From positions 1 through 36,995 of the forward strand of contig CALECT010000065.1 in NCBI GenBank assembly GCA_937949725.1: a DNA stretch of 36,995 nt, in the 5' to 3' direction. The notes beneath the pieces were generated by a model that saw only the letters and a program-made list of their open reading frames with translations, ran no database searches and had not been told where the DNA came from. The stretch comes from an uncultured Pseudanabaenaceae cyanobacterium (GTDB taxonomy: Bacteria; Cyanobacteriota; Cyanobacteriia; PCC-9006; JAAUQQ01). Below, piece by piece: positions 1 to 8,415 of this stretch. Position numbers and translations under genes: made by a program. Every line of letters begins with the position of its first letter. The first letter of the stretch is position 1.

Positions 1-80
1 AGCCATTTAGATGTCTTACCGGCTTCAACAATAGGAGCTGCCTCAGCAGCTTCAGCACCTTTCTTGGGATCTTCAGCCAC
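1..80 (-). CDS. ndhJ: NDH-1 subunit J, N-terminal fragment (cut by window edge)
   Basis: Only the first 26 or so codons are present, read from a GTG at 80-78 towards the window start. The peptide begins [15 protein letters not shown] and continues through [11 protein letters not shown], which resembles the start of cyanobacterial NdhJ: an acidic, variable leader and then the VEAG..S.WL motif. NdhJ is a hydrophilic subunit of the NDH-1 complex (NuoC-like, 30-kDa family) in the peripheral arm, used in cyclic electron flow and respiration. The GTG overlaps the ndhK stop by 8 bp, so translation is probably coupled. Assignment rests on this short N-terminus plus the conserved ndhC-ndhK-ndhJ order. 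Confidence 0.85.
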   Translation of the reverse strand, partial: MAEDPKKGAEAAEAAPIVEAGKTSKW

Positions 81-825
81 GGTCCGCAATCTCCTTCATA
101 GACTCAGATGCCTTCAGCGCCGGGGGCACCTTCATGCCAATGGCCTCGGTCAGTTCCTTCGGCGGAACTTCACGGGTGCCAGTGCTGAGGTACTTGCCGT
201 CGAGGATATCGGGCACAGCCTTCATCTGGTGGGTGGTGCTGTAGTAGCGGTTGGTCTGCTTTAGCATGTCACGCTCCTGGATGGAGTCGTTAGCCACTTT
301 CTTACGCAGCTTCACCACTGCATCAATGATGGCCTCGGGACGAGGGGGGCAACCGGGGATGTAGAGATCCACAGGAATCAGCTTGTCCACACCGCGAACC
401 GTGGTTGGGGAGTCAGCACTGAACATACCGCCGGTGATGGTGCAGGCACCCATGGCGATGACGTACTTAGGCTCAGGCATCTGCTCATAGAGGCGAACCA
501 GAGCGGGAGCCATTTTCATGGTCACCGTACCAGCCACGATTAGTAGGTCAGCCTGGCGCGGACTGGACCGAGGCACGAGGCCAAAGCGGTCAAAGTCAAA
601 GCGGGAGCCCAGCAGCGCTGCAAATTCAATAAAGCAGCAGGCCGTGCCGTAGAGCAGGGGCCATAGGCTGGACAGACGAGCCCAGTTGTAGAGGTCATCC
701 AATGAAGTGAGGATGATGTTCTCAGAAAGCTCCTGAGTGACATTGCCCTGGGCCACAGGGTTGATTAAGCGATCGCGCTGCCAATCGTCATAGTTGGCTG
801 CACTCGCATCGACAATCTGCTTCAT
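73..825 (-). CDS. ndhK: NAD(P)H-quinone oxidoreductase subunit K
   Basis: This is the [4Fe-4S] (N2 cluster) subunit of NDH-1, homologous to NuoB/PSST, which passes electrons to plastoquinone at the membrane-arm junction. From the ATG at 825 it is about 250 residues, normal for cyanobacteria. The cluster ligands are visible: the Cys-Cys pair at 63-64 (GTACCFIEF), Cys128 ([10 protein letters not shown]) and Cys159 (IPGCPPRPE). The highly conserved block [15 protein letters not shown] lies between them. An in-frame GTG at 831 would add two residues; I prefer the ATG because it forms a classic ATGA overlap with the ndhC stop. The C-terminal 60 residues are the usual variable tail. It sits between ndhC and ndhJ in one transcription unit. 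Confidence 0.97.
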   Translation of the reverse strand: MKQIVDASAANYDDWQRDRLINPVAQGNVTQELSENIILTSLDDLYNWARLSSLWPLLYGTACCFIEFAALLGSRFDFDRFGLVPRSSPRQADLLIVAGTVTMKMAPALVRLYEQMPEPKYVIAMGACTITGGMFSADSPTTVRGVDKLIPVDLYIPGCPPRPEAIIDAVVKLRKKVANDSIQERDMLKQTNRYYSTTHQMKAVPDILDGKYLSTGTREVPPKELTEAIGMKVPPALKASESMKEIADRG

Positions 826-1184
826 GACCACTCCAAAGCTCCTTTTCTCCAGGCGTAGGCCAGACCCACCACCAAAATTCCAATAAAGATGAGCGCTTCC
901 ACAAAGGCTAAGAGGCCTAAGCGATTGAAAGCGACAGCCCAGGGATAGAGAAACACCGTCTCTACGTCAAAAATGACGAAAACCAGGGCAAACATGTAAT
1001 AGCGAATGTTGAATTGAATCCAAGCACCGCCAATGGGTTCCATACCGGACTCATAGGTCGTGCGTCGTTCCGGACCACTAGGGGCCGGGCGCAAGAGCCA
1101 AGATGCCGTAAGCGCCAAGACCGGCACTAGGCTGGCAACAAAAATGAAGCCAAGTAAGTATTCGTATCCGCTGAGGACAAACAC
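822..1184 (-). CDS. ndhC: NAD(P)H-quinone oxidoreductase subunit 3
   Basis: A 120-residue membrane subunit of NDH-1 (NuoA family). Three hydrophobic helices are evident: residues about 7-30, 62-82 and 90-112. The hallmark [12 protein letters not shown] loop and the following [26 protein letters not shown] segment are intact. The loop contributes to the quinone/proton-channel junction in complex I, by family knowledge. It is first in the ndhC-ndhK-ndhJ operon and overlaps ndhK by 4 bp. Its promoter must lie in the spacer shared with the divergent rubA gene. Confidence 0.97.
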   Translation of the reverse strand: MFVLSGYEYLLGFIFVASLVPVLALTASWLLRPAPSGPERRTTYESGMEPIGGAWIQFNIRYYMFALVFVIFDVETVFLYPWAVAFNRLGLLAFVEALIFIGILVVGLAYAWRKGALEWS

Positions 1185-1524
1185 AGGTGGTTTCTAATTC
1201 CTTGGGTGGTGTCTGCGCTGGGCCGCAGAATCTAACTTCACATTCTTAAAGGTTGCCCGAGGGCTGACCCACATGAAGTCATTTACAGCAAGCCTTGCCA
1301 AGTAGAGAGTCAATTTCTCCCAAATTGGCCACGCCAGCTCCTATTGTGCCACTAAGCTTCACGCAGCAGGGACGCCAACCCCAGAAAGATCTTGGGGGCT
1401 GGCATAGAGCAGCCCCCAAACTCTCGAACTCAGTCATCTGAAAGCCGACCAAATTACCTCATAAACGGGGCATTCCTGTTACAGTTTGTTAAGATTAAAG
1501 CTGTTTTGGATTGGCGCGATCGCA
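1185..1524. other. Divergent intergenic region between ndhC and rubA
   Basis: About 340 bp without a convincing gene. It must carry the leftward promoter for ndhCKJ and the rightward promoter for rubA. No clear sigma-70 hexamer pair stands out. A HIP1-like GCGATCGC sits immediately before the rubA ATG. Short open frames here have no family resemblance. Confidence 0.5.
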
Positions 1525-2040
1525 ATGGCAACTCAACCGTCCGAGTCTATTCCCGAGTCTTCTGGCCACCCTACAGAAGTATCCAGCGAATCAAATGCTG
1601 CTGCTACACCTGCAGGACAACCCAGCCAAACCGCTGGTGAAGACGACATAGATGGACTCTTTGTCCCTCCGGGTATTGGTGCCCAGCGGGTCGAGAAGAC
1701 CATGATTGAGTCAGCCCAGGATCGAGATACCAGCGAAGCAGATTGCTACGAATGTCGCTCCTGTAGCTATGTTTACGAGCCTCTCAAAGGTGATAGCCGG
1801 AAGGCCAATCCTGGAACCTCCTTCGAAGCCCTACCTGTGAACTGGCGTTGCCCTGTTTGCAGCGCTCCGAAGCCTCAGTTCTTCAATGTGGGTCCCAAGG
1901 GGACACCCTCTGGTTTTAAGGAAAATCTCAACTATGGTTTTGGGGTCAATGCCCTCACCCCCGGGCAGAAGAATATCCTCATTTTTGGTAGCCTCTTGGC
2001 CTTCTTCTTTATCTTCCTAAGCCTCTATGGCATGGGATAG
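1525..2040 (+). CDS. rubA: Membrane-anchored rubredoxin
   Basis: Cyanobacterial rubredoxin, required for assembly of photosystem I and/or II in the organisms studied; it is a thylakoid-anchored one-iron protein. The iron ligands are two CxxC pairs, Cys77-Cys80 (YECRSC) and Cys109-Cys112 (WRCPVC), with an extra Cys74. The fold spans about residues 72-120 and is followed by the conserved linker [21 protein letters not shown] and one C-terminal membrane helix (about 148-168). The ATG at 1525 gives 171 residues. An in-frame upstream start at 1486 would add 13 hydrophobic residues and looks less likely. Even from 1525, the Ser/Ala/Glu-rich N-terminus of about 70 residues is longer than in the homologues I recall. 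It precedes ycf48 and psbEFLJ, a standard cyanobacterial arrangement. Confidence 0.95.
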   Translation: MATQPSESIPESSGHPTEVSSESNAAATPAGQPSQTAGEDDIDGLFVPPGIGAQRVEKTMIESAQDRDTSEADCYECRSCSYVYEPLKGDSRKANPGTSFEALPVNWRCPVCSAPKPQFFNVGPKGTPSGFKENLNYGFGVNALTPGQKNILIFGSLLAFFFIFLSLYGMG

Positions 2041-2163
2041 TCCCCAACTTCGTTGATTCCATCGAAGCCAGGCTAGCCAACCAGCGTTCTCCGCTGGACT
2101 CTGCCAAATGAATTGGCCCATGGGGGTCTAAATTTTCTCAAAACGCTCTTTACTCAACGGTTT

Positions 2164-3207
2164 ATGGTGAGCTTCAACTCCAATCCAATTCGCTTCGCAG
2201 CCAAAGCACTGCGTCGCTTACTGCCCCTGGCAGCAGTAGCAATCTTCTGCTCCAGCTGCTCCAATGCCTTCCTGGCGACCCTGCCTTATAACCCTTGGGC
2301 GCAAATCGACCTGCCCACAGATGAAGAAGTTCTTGATTTGGCCTTCACCGACAGCGACCCTAACCATGGCTGGCTGATCGGCACCCATGCAACCTTGCTT
2401 GAGACCGTTGATGGCGGCAACAACTGGGAACAGCGCGAACTGGCCCTCGATAGCGAGAACTATCGCTTCTCCTCCATCGACTTTAAAGGGGACGAAGGTT
2501 GGGTTGTGGGCGAGCCTCCTATCATGCTCAACACCAAGGATGGCGGCCAATCCTGGAATCGCATCCCCCTGAGCGAGAAACTGCCCGGTGCTCCAATGCT
2601 CGTCACCGCCCTGGGCGCTGACACCGCAGAGATGGTGACCGACGTGGCCGCGATCTACCGCACCGAGGACGGCGGCCGCAACTGGAAAGCCCTCGTCCAA
2701 GATGCAGCTGGTGTTGTACGCAATATCGCTCGTTCTCCTGACGGTGGCTACGTTTCCGTTTCCGCTAAAGGCAACTTCTACTCCACCTGGGAGCCCGGCG
2801 AAATCGATTGGGAGCCCCATCAGCGCACCTCTTCTCGCCGTGTTCAGAATATGGGCTACCAACCCGACGGCAGTCTCTGGTTGCTCGCCAAGGGCGGCAG
2901 CGTCCAGTTTGGCGAAGACCCGTTTGATGTGGAAGCTTGGGGAGACATGACCACCCCTGAATTCGCAGCAAGCTGGGGCCTCTTGGACCTCTCCTATCGC
3001 ACTCCCCAGGAAATATGGGTTTCCGGTGGTGGTGGCAACTTACTCGTGAGTGACGACGGTGGCGCAACCTGGATGAAGGATGCAGACGTCGAAGACTTAC
3101 CCACCAACCTTTACCGCGTCGTCTTCTCTGACGAGAGCCACGGTTTTGTTATGGGTGGCTCTGGTGTCCTGCTGAAGTACGACACCATGTCTGCACCAGC
3201 AGCTTAG
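2164..3207 (+). CDS. ycf48: Photosystem II assembly factor Ycf48 (HCF136 homologue)
   Basis: Lumenal assembly factor that binds the D1 precursor and helps form the early PSII reaction-centre complex. The fold is a seven-bladed beta-propeller, seen here as repeated blade motifs of the type DGG..W and GW..G (TVDGGNNWEQ, TKDGGQSWNR, TEDGGRNWKA, SDDGGATWMK). From the ATG at 2164 the protein has 347 residues. It begins with a basic/hydrophobic export signal (KALRRLLPLAAVAIFC) with Cys29 and Cys32, consistent with a lipoprotein signal. A TTG at 2113 would extend the frame by 17 residues without improving the signal, so I reject it. A terminator follows at 3272. Placement between rubA and psbE supports the assignment. 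Confidence 0.96.
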   Translation: MVSFNSNPIRFAAKALRRLLPLAAVAIFCSSCSNAFLATLPYNPWAQIDLPTDEEVLDLAFTDSDPNHGWLIGTHATLLETVDGGNNWEQRELALDSENYRFSSIDFKGDEGWVVGEPPIMLNTKDGGQSWNRIPLSEKLPGAPMLVTALGADTAEMVTDVAAIYRTEDGGRNWKALVQDAAGVVRNIARSPDGGYVSVSAKGNFYSTWEPGEIDWEPHQRTSSRRVQNMGYQPDGSLWLLAKGGSVQFGEDPFDVEAWGDMTTPEFAASWGLLDLSYRTPQEIWVSGGGGNLLVSDDGGATWMKDADVEDLPTNLYRVVFSDESHGFVMGGSGVLLKYDTMSAPAA

Positions 3208-3271
3208 GTCATCATATTGACCCGCCTCGGCTGGAGCTGAACCCAGCTTCATTACTAGATTGAACGTTGAG

Positions 3272-3304
3272 AGCGCGCTTCCATTAACTTGGGAGTGCGC
3301 TTTT
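3272..3304 (+). terminator. Rho-independent terminator after ycf48
   Basis: An 11-bp stem (AGCGCGCTTCC at 3272-3282 against GGGAGTGCGCT at 3291-3301, two G-U pairs on the plus strand) closes an 8-nt loop and runs into TTTT. It separates ycf48 from psbEFLJ, so psbE probably has its own promoter. Confidence 0.75.
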
Positions 3305-3556
3305 CTGTGTCAGCCAAGCTCGCTACCAATGCTGAGCCCTCTGGGAGCCGGGAGCTAGGGCAATTTCTCAGAAATGCAAAGGCGCGATCGCGCTAGCGTG
3401 AGCAAATCATCGAAATCCAGCCCCTGCATAGCCTATGAAAGGCCGATGATCATTGAATTTCGGGGGATGTTAAATGAAATGAATAGGGGTTAAGAATCAT
3501 GGGCAAAAGCACGCTAGGATAGAAAGGCTCTATTGGTTTACATGGGAGACGCGGAT
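3305..3556 (+). promoter_or_regulatory. psbE: Presumed psbE promoter and leader
   Basis: About 250 bp between the ycf48 terminator and the psbE start. A possible -10 element (TAGGAT near 3515) lies about 40 bp before the start codon, but no good -35 is visible at the expected distance. GGGAG at 3544-3548 is well placed as a ribosome-binding site for the ATG at 3557. Promoter position is inferred from the upstream terminator rather than from strong motifs. Confidence 0.4.
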
Positions 3557-3811
3557 ATGTCTGGTGGCTCTACAGGTGAGCGCCCTTTCGGCGACATTAT
3601 TACTAGCATTCGGTATTGGGTGATCCACAGCATCACCATTCCGGCGCTGTTCATTGCAGGTTGGTTGTTTGTGTCTACGGGCCTCTGCTACGACGCATTC
3701 GGAACTCCTCGTCCGGACGACTACTACACCCAAACTCGTGTTGAAGCGCCGATTTTGTCTGAACGTCAAGGCGCGAAGACTCAGATCGAAGACTTTATTG
3801 GTGGTCGATAG
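3557..3811 (+). CDS. psbE: Cytochrome b559 alpha subunit
   Basis: Alpha subunit of cytochrome b559, an essential haem protein of the PSII core. The 84-residue product starts [11 protein letters not shown], carries the haem-ligand helix with His24 in [18 protein letters not shown], and ends in a lumenal domain with [13 protein letters not shown] chose ATG 3557 because it matches the family N-terminus and has GGGAG upstream; earlier in-frame starts at 3533 and 3542 would add non-conserved residues. The residue after the helix is Cys ([10 protein letters not shown]), where the homologues I recall have Ala. First gene of psbEFLJ. Confidence 0.98.
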   Translation: MSGGSTGERPFGDIITSIRYWVIHSITIPALFIAGWLFVSTGLCYDAFGTPRPDDYYTQTRVEAPILSERQGAKTQIEDFIGGR

Positions 3812-3912
3812 CTAGGGTTTTCCCCTAGGCTCGGGGGGCCAGTTTCGTTCCCCCCAAAGACCCGATTGAATTGAGGGCTAGCTTGGCCCTGTCTTGAAAG
3901 AGGAATTTGACA

Positions 3913-4047
3913 ATGACCGCTAACAATCCGAACGAACCGATTTCTTATCCTATTTTCACCGTGCGTTGGCTTGCCATCCACACCCTGGGCGTTCCCTCCG
4001 TATTCTTCGTGGGCGCCATTACCGCTATGCAGTTTATCCAGCGCTAA
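3913..4047 (+). CDS. psbF: Cytochrome b559 beta subunit
   Basis: A 44-residue single-helix protein. It supplies the second haem ligand, His23 in [16 protein letters not shown], and pairs with PsbE in the PSII core. Length and sequence are typical. AGGAATTTG lies 10-15 bases upstream of the ATG and may serve as ribosome-binding site. It follows psbE by about 100 bp. Confidence 0.98.
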   Translation: MTANNPNEPISYPIFTVRWLAIHTLGVPSVFFVGAITAMQFIQR

Positions 4048-4062
4048 GGCATCCAAGAGACT

Positions 4063-4188
4063 ATGGCACCCAAGACTAACAACAACCCCAACAAGCAGCC
4101 CGTAGAGCTAAACCGTACTTCGCTCTACCTTGGTTTGTTGCTGATCTTCGTTCTCGGCATTCTCTTTTCCAGCTACTTCTTTAACTAG
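4063..4188 (+). CDS. psbL: Photosystem II protein L
   Basis: A 41-residue single-helix PSII subunit, at the monomer-monomer interface by family knowledge. It helps protect the acceptor side from back electron flow. The conserved stretch [20 protein letters not shown] and the terminal SSYFFN are intact. The Asn/Lys/Pro-rich N-terminal dozen residues are the variable part. It starts 15 bp after psbF. Confidence 0.98.
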   Translation: MAPKTNNNPNKQPVELNRTSLYLGLLLIFVLGILFSSYFFN

Positions 4189-4258
4189 TTGGTCGTTGTG
4201 GCCTGGATCGATATAAAAGCGCGATGCGTGACAATTTAAGAAATTAGGAGCATATATT

Positions 4259-4375
4259 ATGTCTGACGGAAGAATCCCCATTTGGTTGGTTGGTCTAGTG
4301 GCCGGCATGGGTGCACTGACTGTCTTGGGTATCTTTTTCTATGGTGCCTACGTTGGCGTTGGTTCTGCGACCTAA
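4259..4375 (+). CDS. psbJ: Photosystem II protein J
   Basis: A 38-residue single-helix subunit that lies near cytochrome b559 and affects quinone exchange at PSII. The sequence reads [18 protein letters not shown] and ends [10 protein letters not shown], with the usual GRIPLW-type N-terminus. TTAGGAG at 4244-4250 is a good ribosome-binding site. It is the last gene of the operon and is followed by a strong hairpin. Confidence 0.97.
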   Translation: MSDGRIPIWLVGLVAGMGALTVLGIFFYGAYVGVGSAT

Positions 4376-4422
4376 GGCCTTGAAAACTTAGGGAGTTAAG
4401 CTGGCTGAGTCAGCTAAATTTC

Positions 4423-4464
4423 AAAGAAGAAGGGGGAGTGCAATCGCACTCCCCCTTCTTCTTT
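4423..4464 (+). terminator. Strong terminator of psbEFLJ (perfect 19-bp stem)
   Basis: Arms at 4423-4441 and 4446-4464 are perfect inverted repeats around a 4-nt AATC loop. The right arm ends in a pyrimidine-rich CTTCTTCTTT tract. Because the opposite strand has the same structure, it can also stop the convergent gene that ends at 4502. Confidence 0.9.
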
Positions 4465-4501
4465 CTGGATGCGATGTCAGAGCAATATCTCCAGACAGGA
4501 G

Positions 4502-5107
4502 CTAGAGCGTTGCGTGATAGGTTGCTAGCCGTTCACTATCCAAGACCCAAGGCGGACGCTCCTGGCCCATTTGTCGTTCCAAGTTCCAGTTTGCGCCTAG
4601 GGCGGGATGGCCCACTGGAGAGAAGGAAGCCGCAATACTAGCTCCTGTTAGTTCATGAAGCTTGCGAATGAAGCTGCTGCCTGCTTCGCCCGCAGCCACG
4701 TCACAGCCGTAAATAGCCAAGCTGGGAGAGCGATCGCATAGTTGCGTCAAAGCAAACCAAGATTCTAAATCCTCTCGGTAGCGTTCCAATGTTTTTAAGC
4801 TGAGAAAGGTATTGCCCAACTTCAAGCCACCCGGAGCACCTGGGGCAAAGATATGAACGCTATCAATGTAGGAATTGGGCATGAGCAAAGAAGTGATTTG
4901 CTCAACACCATCCTGATGGGCATGGAGGATGACGGTCTCGGTGGTCGGAACCAGGCTATCGCTCAGCTTCCAATAGTCCTGGAGACCTGTATCAATGAAG
5001 GCAATCGTTTGAGGCGTGGCTTCGCTCAGATGGCATCGCGCTAATAGGTCGCGATCTGATTCAGATCGTCGCTCGCTGCGAGGCGAGGGTTGAGGCACAG
5101 TAGACAT
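4502..5107 (-). CDS. Stand-alone DUF4347 domain protein
   Basis: A 201-residue protein consisting almost entirely of one DUF4347 domain, a module otherwise usually found at the N-terminus of very large cyanobacterial exoproteins such as the one at 30883-34884. Matching blocks are IAFIDTGLQDY, VILHAHQDGVEQI, SVHIFAPGAPGGLKLG, LAIYGCDVAAGEAGSSFI and LTGASIAASFSPVGHPALGANWNLE. The normal S-H-G before APG is here A-P-G, so the conserved His is missing, while the YGC Cys is kept. No signal peptide or membrane helix is visible. The N-terminal 20 residues are Ser/Arg-rich. Function is unknown. It converges on psbJ across the shared hairpin. Confidence 0.85.
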   Translation of the reverse strand: MSTVPQPSPRSERRSESDRDLLARCHLSEATPQTIAFIDTGLQDYWKLSDSLVPTTETVILHAHQDGVEQITSLLMPNSYIDSVHIFAPGAPGGLKLGNTFLSLKTLERYREDLESWFALTQLCDRSPSLAIYGCDVAAGEAGSSFIRKLHELTGASIAASFSPVGHPALGANWNLERQMGQERPPWVLDSERLATYHATL

Positions 5108-5308
5108 GGGAATGGATGCGTCCTTGCAGGGGTTACCTGAGTGACAACAGCAAAGGTTGGGCTTTACGAATCAGCCTGAAATGACCCTTCGCGGTTAGTA
5201 TGCTCCACTCTCCAAATCCTGGCCGGACATTCCTTGGGATCTTTGTGTTTCTTTGAAAAATGTTTCCTTCTGGAATCTGAACGTCCGCCACCTAGCTGAT
5301 GACAACAA

Positions 5309-7756
5309 CTACCAACTTTCCATATTTTCTCCCTCACCGCCTAGGCTAACCTTTCGGCGAGTGGAGACCTTGCGGCTCTCCCGTTGGGTGATGGGCTCTA
5401 CGGCGATCGCCTCCACTTGCAATTCAATCGAACCCTCAGGAATCACCAAATCCACATTGGCCTCCATCAAATCGTCACCTAGGGGCAGAAAAGCCGTGAT
5501 CCACTGGGGCTCGCCCAGTAAGGTACGGGACTGACAGTCCAAAAGCCAGACCCTGGCACAGAGACGGGCGGGCTCCTGGGCCACGCGCACTTGAATTCGA
5601 ACGGTATCGCCCTTCACAAGCTCTACCTCGGGCACTGTTAGCTCTGGTGCGGGGACAGAGATATCTTCATCTACGACCCCTTCGCTGGGGGTAGGCTGCA
5701 TCCAAGCCAGCTTAGAAGGGGGAATGGTCTCTTCGTCATCTACCACCACTTCATGGGCCAAACCTGCAGAACTACTCAGCAACGCCCCCTCATCTACTGG
5801 GGCGATCGCTGACTCACCTGCGAGGGAAAGACCCCCAGCAGTGTCAAACTCCCCGGTGAGCAGACTAGGTTGCTCTGGTGCACCCTTAGCCAATTCTGCG
5901 TTCCCAAGATCCGATGCTGAGGCCATGCCCAAGTCATCCACCTGGGTCACGGCAGTTGTATCCACGGTGCTACCTGGGGCTGGTTCAGAAAAACCATCTG
6001 CTACAGCGAACGCCTCTAGACTCGCGAGATCTCCATCCAGAGGTAGGGCAAAGGGGTTGTCCTCCTCTGTCTCGGACAACAGGTCTGATGTTGGGGAGGG
6101 TGCCAGGTCTGTCGCGGACTCCACGTTGTTAGCTTCAAGGGGGGCACTGGCCACAGCTTCTGAGTCTAGGGCCAATTCATCGCTAGATAGTTCATCGCCA
6201 GACAAGTTATCGCCAGAATTGGCATTTAGATCCTGAGCCAAATCATCCGCCAGACTATCCGCCAGGGGCAGGGCGACCGGCCTAGCGTTACCAAAGCGGG
6301 GCAGCTCTAGGGAAGAGCCACCGACCGGCCGCGCAGCAATGGGCCGACTTGCTGACCCACTGGAGCCATCCTGAACCTGGCCTCCCGCAGTGCGAGGCGT
6401 GGGCTTGAGCAAATTGAGTAACTCAGTATTGATCTGAATATTGCCCTTGGAAATGTTGGGCTTTGCACCAAATTTTGTCACCAAGAAGTTGCTGGCAGCC
6501 TGCTGCTGCAAATTGCTGACTGCTCCCTCCTCAAGGCTGTTAGAAGCAACAGGGGCAGACTGGCGAGCATGGTCCAGCAGGGTATCCACTGCGGCCATGG
6601 CATTGAAATCCTGGGTTACCAAGCGTTCTAAATTACCGTTTTCTTCCACCTGCCAGAGGGTTGCATTCCCTAGGCACAGCTGGGTGCGGCAGGCACTAGG
6701 GAGCTGTAGCTCACTGCTAAAGGAAAGGGGAGCCATGACCTGACGGAAGCTCTCGCGATAGCTCGCCCAAATCTCTGTGGTGCTTGGATCGCGCAATTCT
6801 ATTGTCAGCAGCAGTTCTGATGGCCACGGGGCATTGGCGGGGCTGGTTGATGGACCGCTGCGAAGGATTTGGCCTTGTACTGTGACGCGGCGATCGCCAT
6901 CCATCATGACGACGTCTTCTTCTAAAGCGATCGCAATAACCGGCTCCGCAGCTTCCATCGCAGGATTGGAATCCACCACAGCGCTTGAATCAGACGTCAC
7001 GCTAGACGCCGCAGTAAAGCCTGGGCTGGGCAAATTCGATGGGGTGACAGTCTCATCCGCAGGGGGTCTCTCCTTGGCCACTGTGGCATCGGGTGCAACC
7101 GCAGCACCAGGGTCAACTGCCGATGACTCCATCACCATCTGAGACATTTCCGCTGCTAGGCGCTGAATATCTGCATCTGAGGCTGTGGCAGGGTCTAGAG
7201 CTGCGGCCGAGCGGGTATTAGAGGCAGACTCGGCCATGGGGGCAGTCTCAGCCCCAGGTTGAGTTACGGGCGGAGCCACGGGCTGTTCTGGCTCATCTAT
7301 CTCAGGCTCATCCATTTGAAGGGGAGCATCAGTCGCCGTCACCTGGGAGTCCAAGGCATCATCCTGGGGCTGGTCCCAGCCAAATAGGTCATCATCGCCC
7401 TGGCTGTCCTCGGGCAGGACCTGAAGCTCGATCTGGCTATGCCATTGCTGGGTAGTCTCTCCGGCATCTACATGGGGGCGACAGCGTAATTCCCAACGAC
7501 CGGGACGAAAAGGCGTAAAGGGCAGAATCGCCAGGAGGCCATCATCATTGGCCCTATGGGAGCGCTGCTGAATTCGGCGCTTCGGCGGATCATCCTCGCT
7601 GGAGACAAAACTGACATAGATGTCCACTTCTGTTTTTGCACAGGGTGTCCGGGCCACCACGCGATAGCGACCCTCCAAGATTTCCACCGTTGGGTTTTCC
7701 AGGGGAAGCCAGGTGCGATCGCCTTCCTTTTGCAACAAGAATTCCCAGGACTTCAT
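5309..7756 (-). CDS. Conserved cyanobacterial protein of unknown function, long acidic linker
   Basis: About 815 residues, with no signal peptide and no membrane helix, so probably cytoplasmic. Three folded parts can be seen. The N-terminal region of about 110 residues (EFLLQKEGDRTWLPLE, ILEGRYRVVAR, FRPGRWELRCRP) looks beta-rich. A central beta-rich region (VIAIALEEDVVMMDG, RRVTVQGQILR, LLLTIELRDP, LCLGNATLW) lies near residues 275-375. A C-terminal region (VRIQVRVAQEPARLCARVWLLD, GEPQWITAFLPLGDDLMEANVDL) follows. They are separated by Ala/Ser/Asp/Glu-rich, Pro-containing linkers. I chose the start at MKSWEFLLQ because cyanobacterial relatives I recall begin this way; an in-frame ATG at 7774 adds six residues. 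No catalytic motif is recognisable, and I do not assign a function. Confidence 0.85.
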   Translation of the reverse strand: MKSWEFLLQKEGDRTWLPLENPTVEILEGRYRVVARTPCAKTEVDIYVSFVSSEDDPPKRRIQQRSHRANDDGLLAILPFTPFRPGRWELRCRPHVDAGETTQQWHSQIELQVLPEDSQGDDDLFGWDQPQDDALDSQVTATDAPLQMDEPEIDEPEQPVAPPVTQPGAETAPMAESASNTRSAAALDPATASDADIQRLAAEMSQMVMESSAVDPGAAVAPDATVAKERPPADETVTPSNLPSPGFTAASSVTSDSSAVVDSNPAMEAAEPVIAIALEEDVVMMDGDRRVTVQGQILRSGPSTSPANAPWPSELLLTIELRDPSTTEIWASYRESFRQVMAPLSFSSELQLPSACRTQLCLGNATLWQVEENGNLERLVTQDFNAMAAVDTLLDHARQSAPVASNSLEEGAVSNLQQQAASNFLVTKFGAKPNISKGNIQINTELLNLLKPTPRTAGGQVQDGSSGSASRPIAARPVGGSSLELPRFGNARPVALPLADSLADDLAQDLNANSGDNLSGDELSSDELALDSEAVASAPLEANNVESATDLAPSPTSDLLSETEEDNPFALPLDGDLASLEAFAVADGFSEPAPGSTVDTTAVTQVDDLGMASASDLGNAELAKGAPEQPSLLTGEFDTAGGLSLAGESAIAPVDEGALLSSSAGLAHEVVVDDEETIPPSKLAWMQPTPSEGVVDEDISVPAPELTVPEVELVKGDTVRIQVRVAQEPARLCARVWLLDCQSRTLLGEPQWITAFLPLGDDLMEANVDLVIPEGSIELQVEAIAVEPITQRESRKVSTRRKVSLGGEGENMESW

Positions 7757-7963
7757 GTCTCCCTTTTCCGCCATATGCGGAGCCTGAACGGTATAGCAAA
7801 TGCCTGAAGCATTAAGACCCTTGTCCGCCCCATTGATTCTGAAATGCCACAGTTCTCAATAAAAGACTGCACCTGTTTCAAACAATGACACGGGAGTGAT
7901 AGACCAACGCTGTATCACAAAAACTCGGTGATAAGTCTATCTTACGGAACCCTGAATGCAAAC

Positions 7964-8004
7964 CAGCAGCGGCCCAAACCAGTTAAAGGTTTGAGCCGCT
8001 GCTG
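7964..8004 (-). terminator. Hairpin downstream of the ssl1498-like gene
   Basis: Arms of 17 bases at 7964-7980 and 7988-8004 around a 7-nt loop. The only imperfection is a C/A mismatch on the plus strand, which becomes a U-G pair in minus-strand RNA. That asymmetry suggests the hairpin acts on the leftward transcript. The following T-tract is weak (GGTTT). Confidence 0.65.
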
Positions 8005-8088
8005 AAGCAAGAAGCCAATTTTAAAAGACTCAGTCGTACATAGCAGATGGGTCAAAAATCATTCTCAACCAGTCATCTACTCCGAATG

Positions 8089-8259
8089 CTAGGACGCAAA
8101 AGCGGCAACAGCAACCACAGCTGCCACTAGCACAGCCGCCAGAGCACCGAAGATAGCGTAGTTACGCTTCTCACTGCCCGTAGGAGGCTCAGCCTTGTAC
8201 ATCTTGGGCTCGCGAGCGAAATTATTGAGGATACCGCCCTCTTCTTCTGTGTAAGGCAT
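8089..8259 (-). CDS. ssl1498-family small light-harvesting-like protein
   Basis: A 56-residue protein beginning MPYTEEEGGILNNFAREPKM, a signature of the ssl1498 family, followed by GSEKRNYAIFGALAAVLVAA and a single hydrophobic helix to the C-terminus. The family is abundant in cyanobacteria and named light-harvesting-like from weak similarity to high-light-inducible proteins; its precise role is not settled. No Shine-Dalgarno sequence precedes the ATG, and the leader is A/T-rich. It has its own hairpin downstream, so it is probably monocistronic. Confidence 0.88.
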   Translation of the reverse strand: MPYTEEEGGILNNFAREPKMYKAEPPTGSEKRNYAIFGALAAVLVAAVVAVAAFAS

Positions 8260-8415
8260 ATTTTTTGTATTGCGTTTTGTTCTATGAATATGTCCATTAA
8301 ACGCAATTTTGTTTCAAAAATGCAACATTCTTAAAGATCATTCGTGATTTGGTGAATTGTGCATTCCTGAAAAGCAGTGACAGTCGCAAGATTAACCGTC
8401 TGATTGGATTGATCT

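Noticed and set aside
2218..2862. A 214-codon open frame antisense to ycf48
   Set aside because: It is the shadow of a strongly supported gene and has no recognisable motif.
4438..4641. Short plus-strand frame after psbJ
   Set aside because: It starts in the terminator hairpin and runs antisense to the DUF4347 gene.
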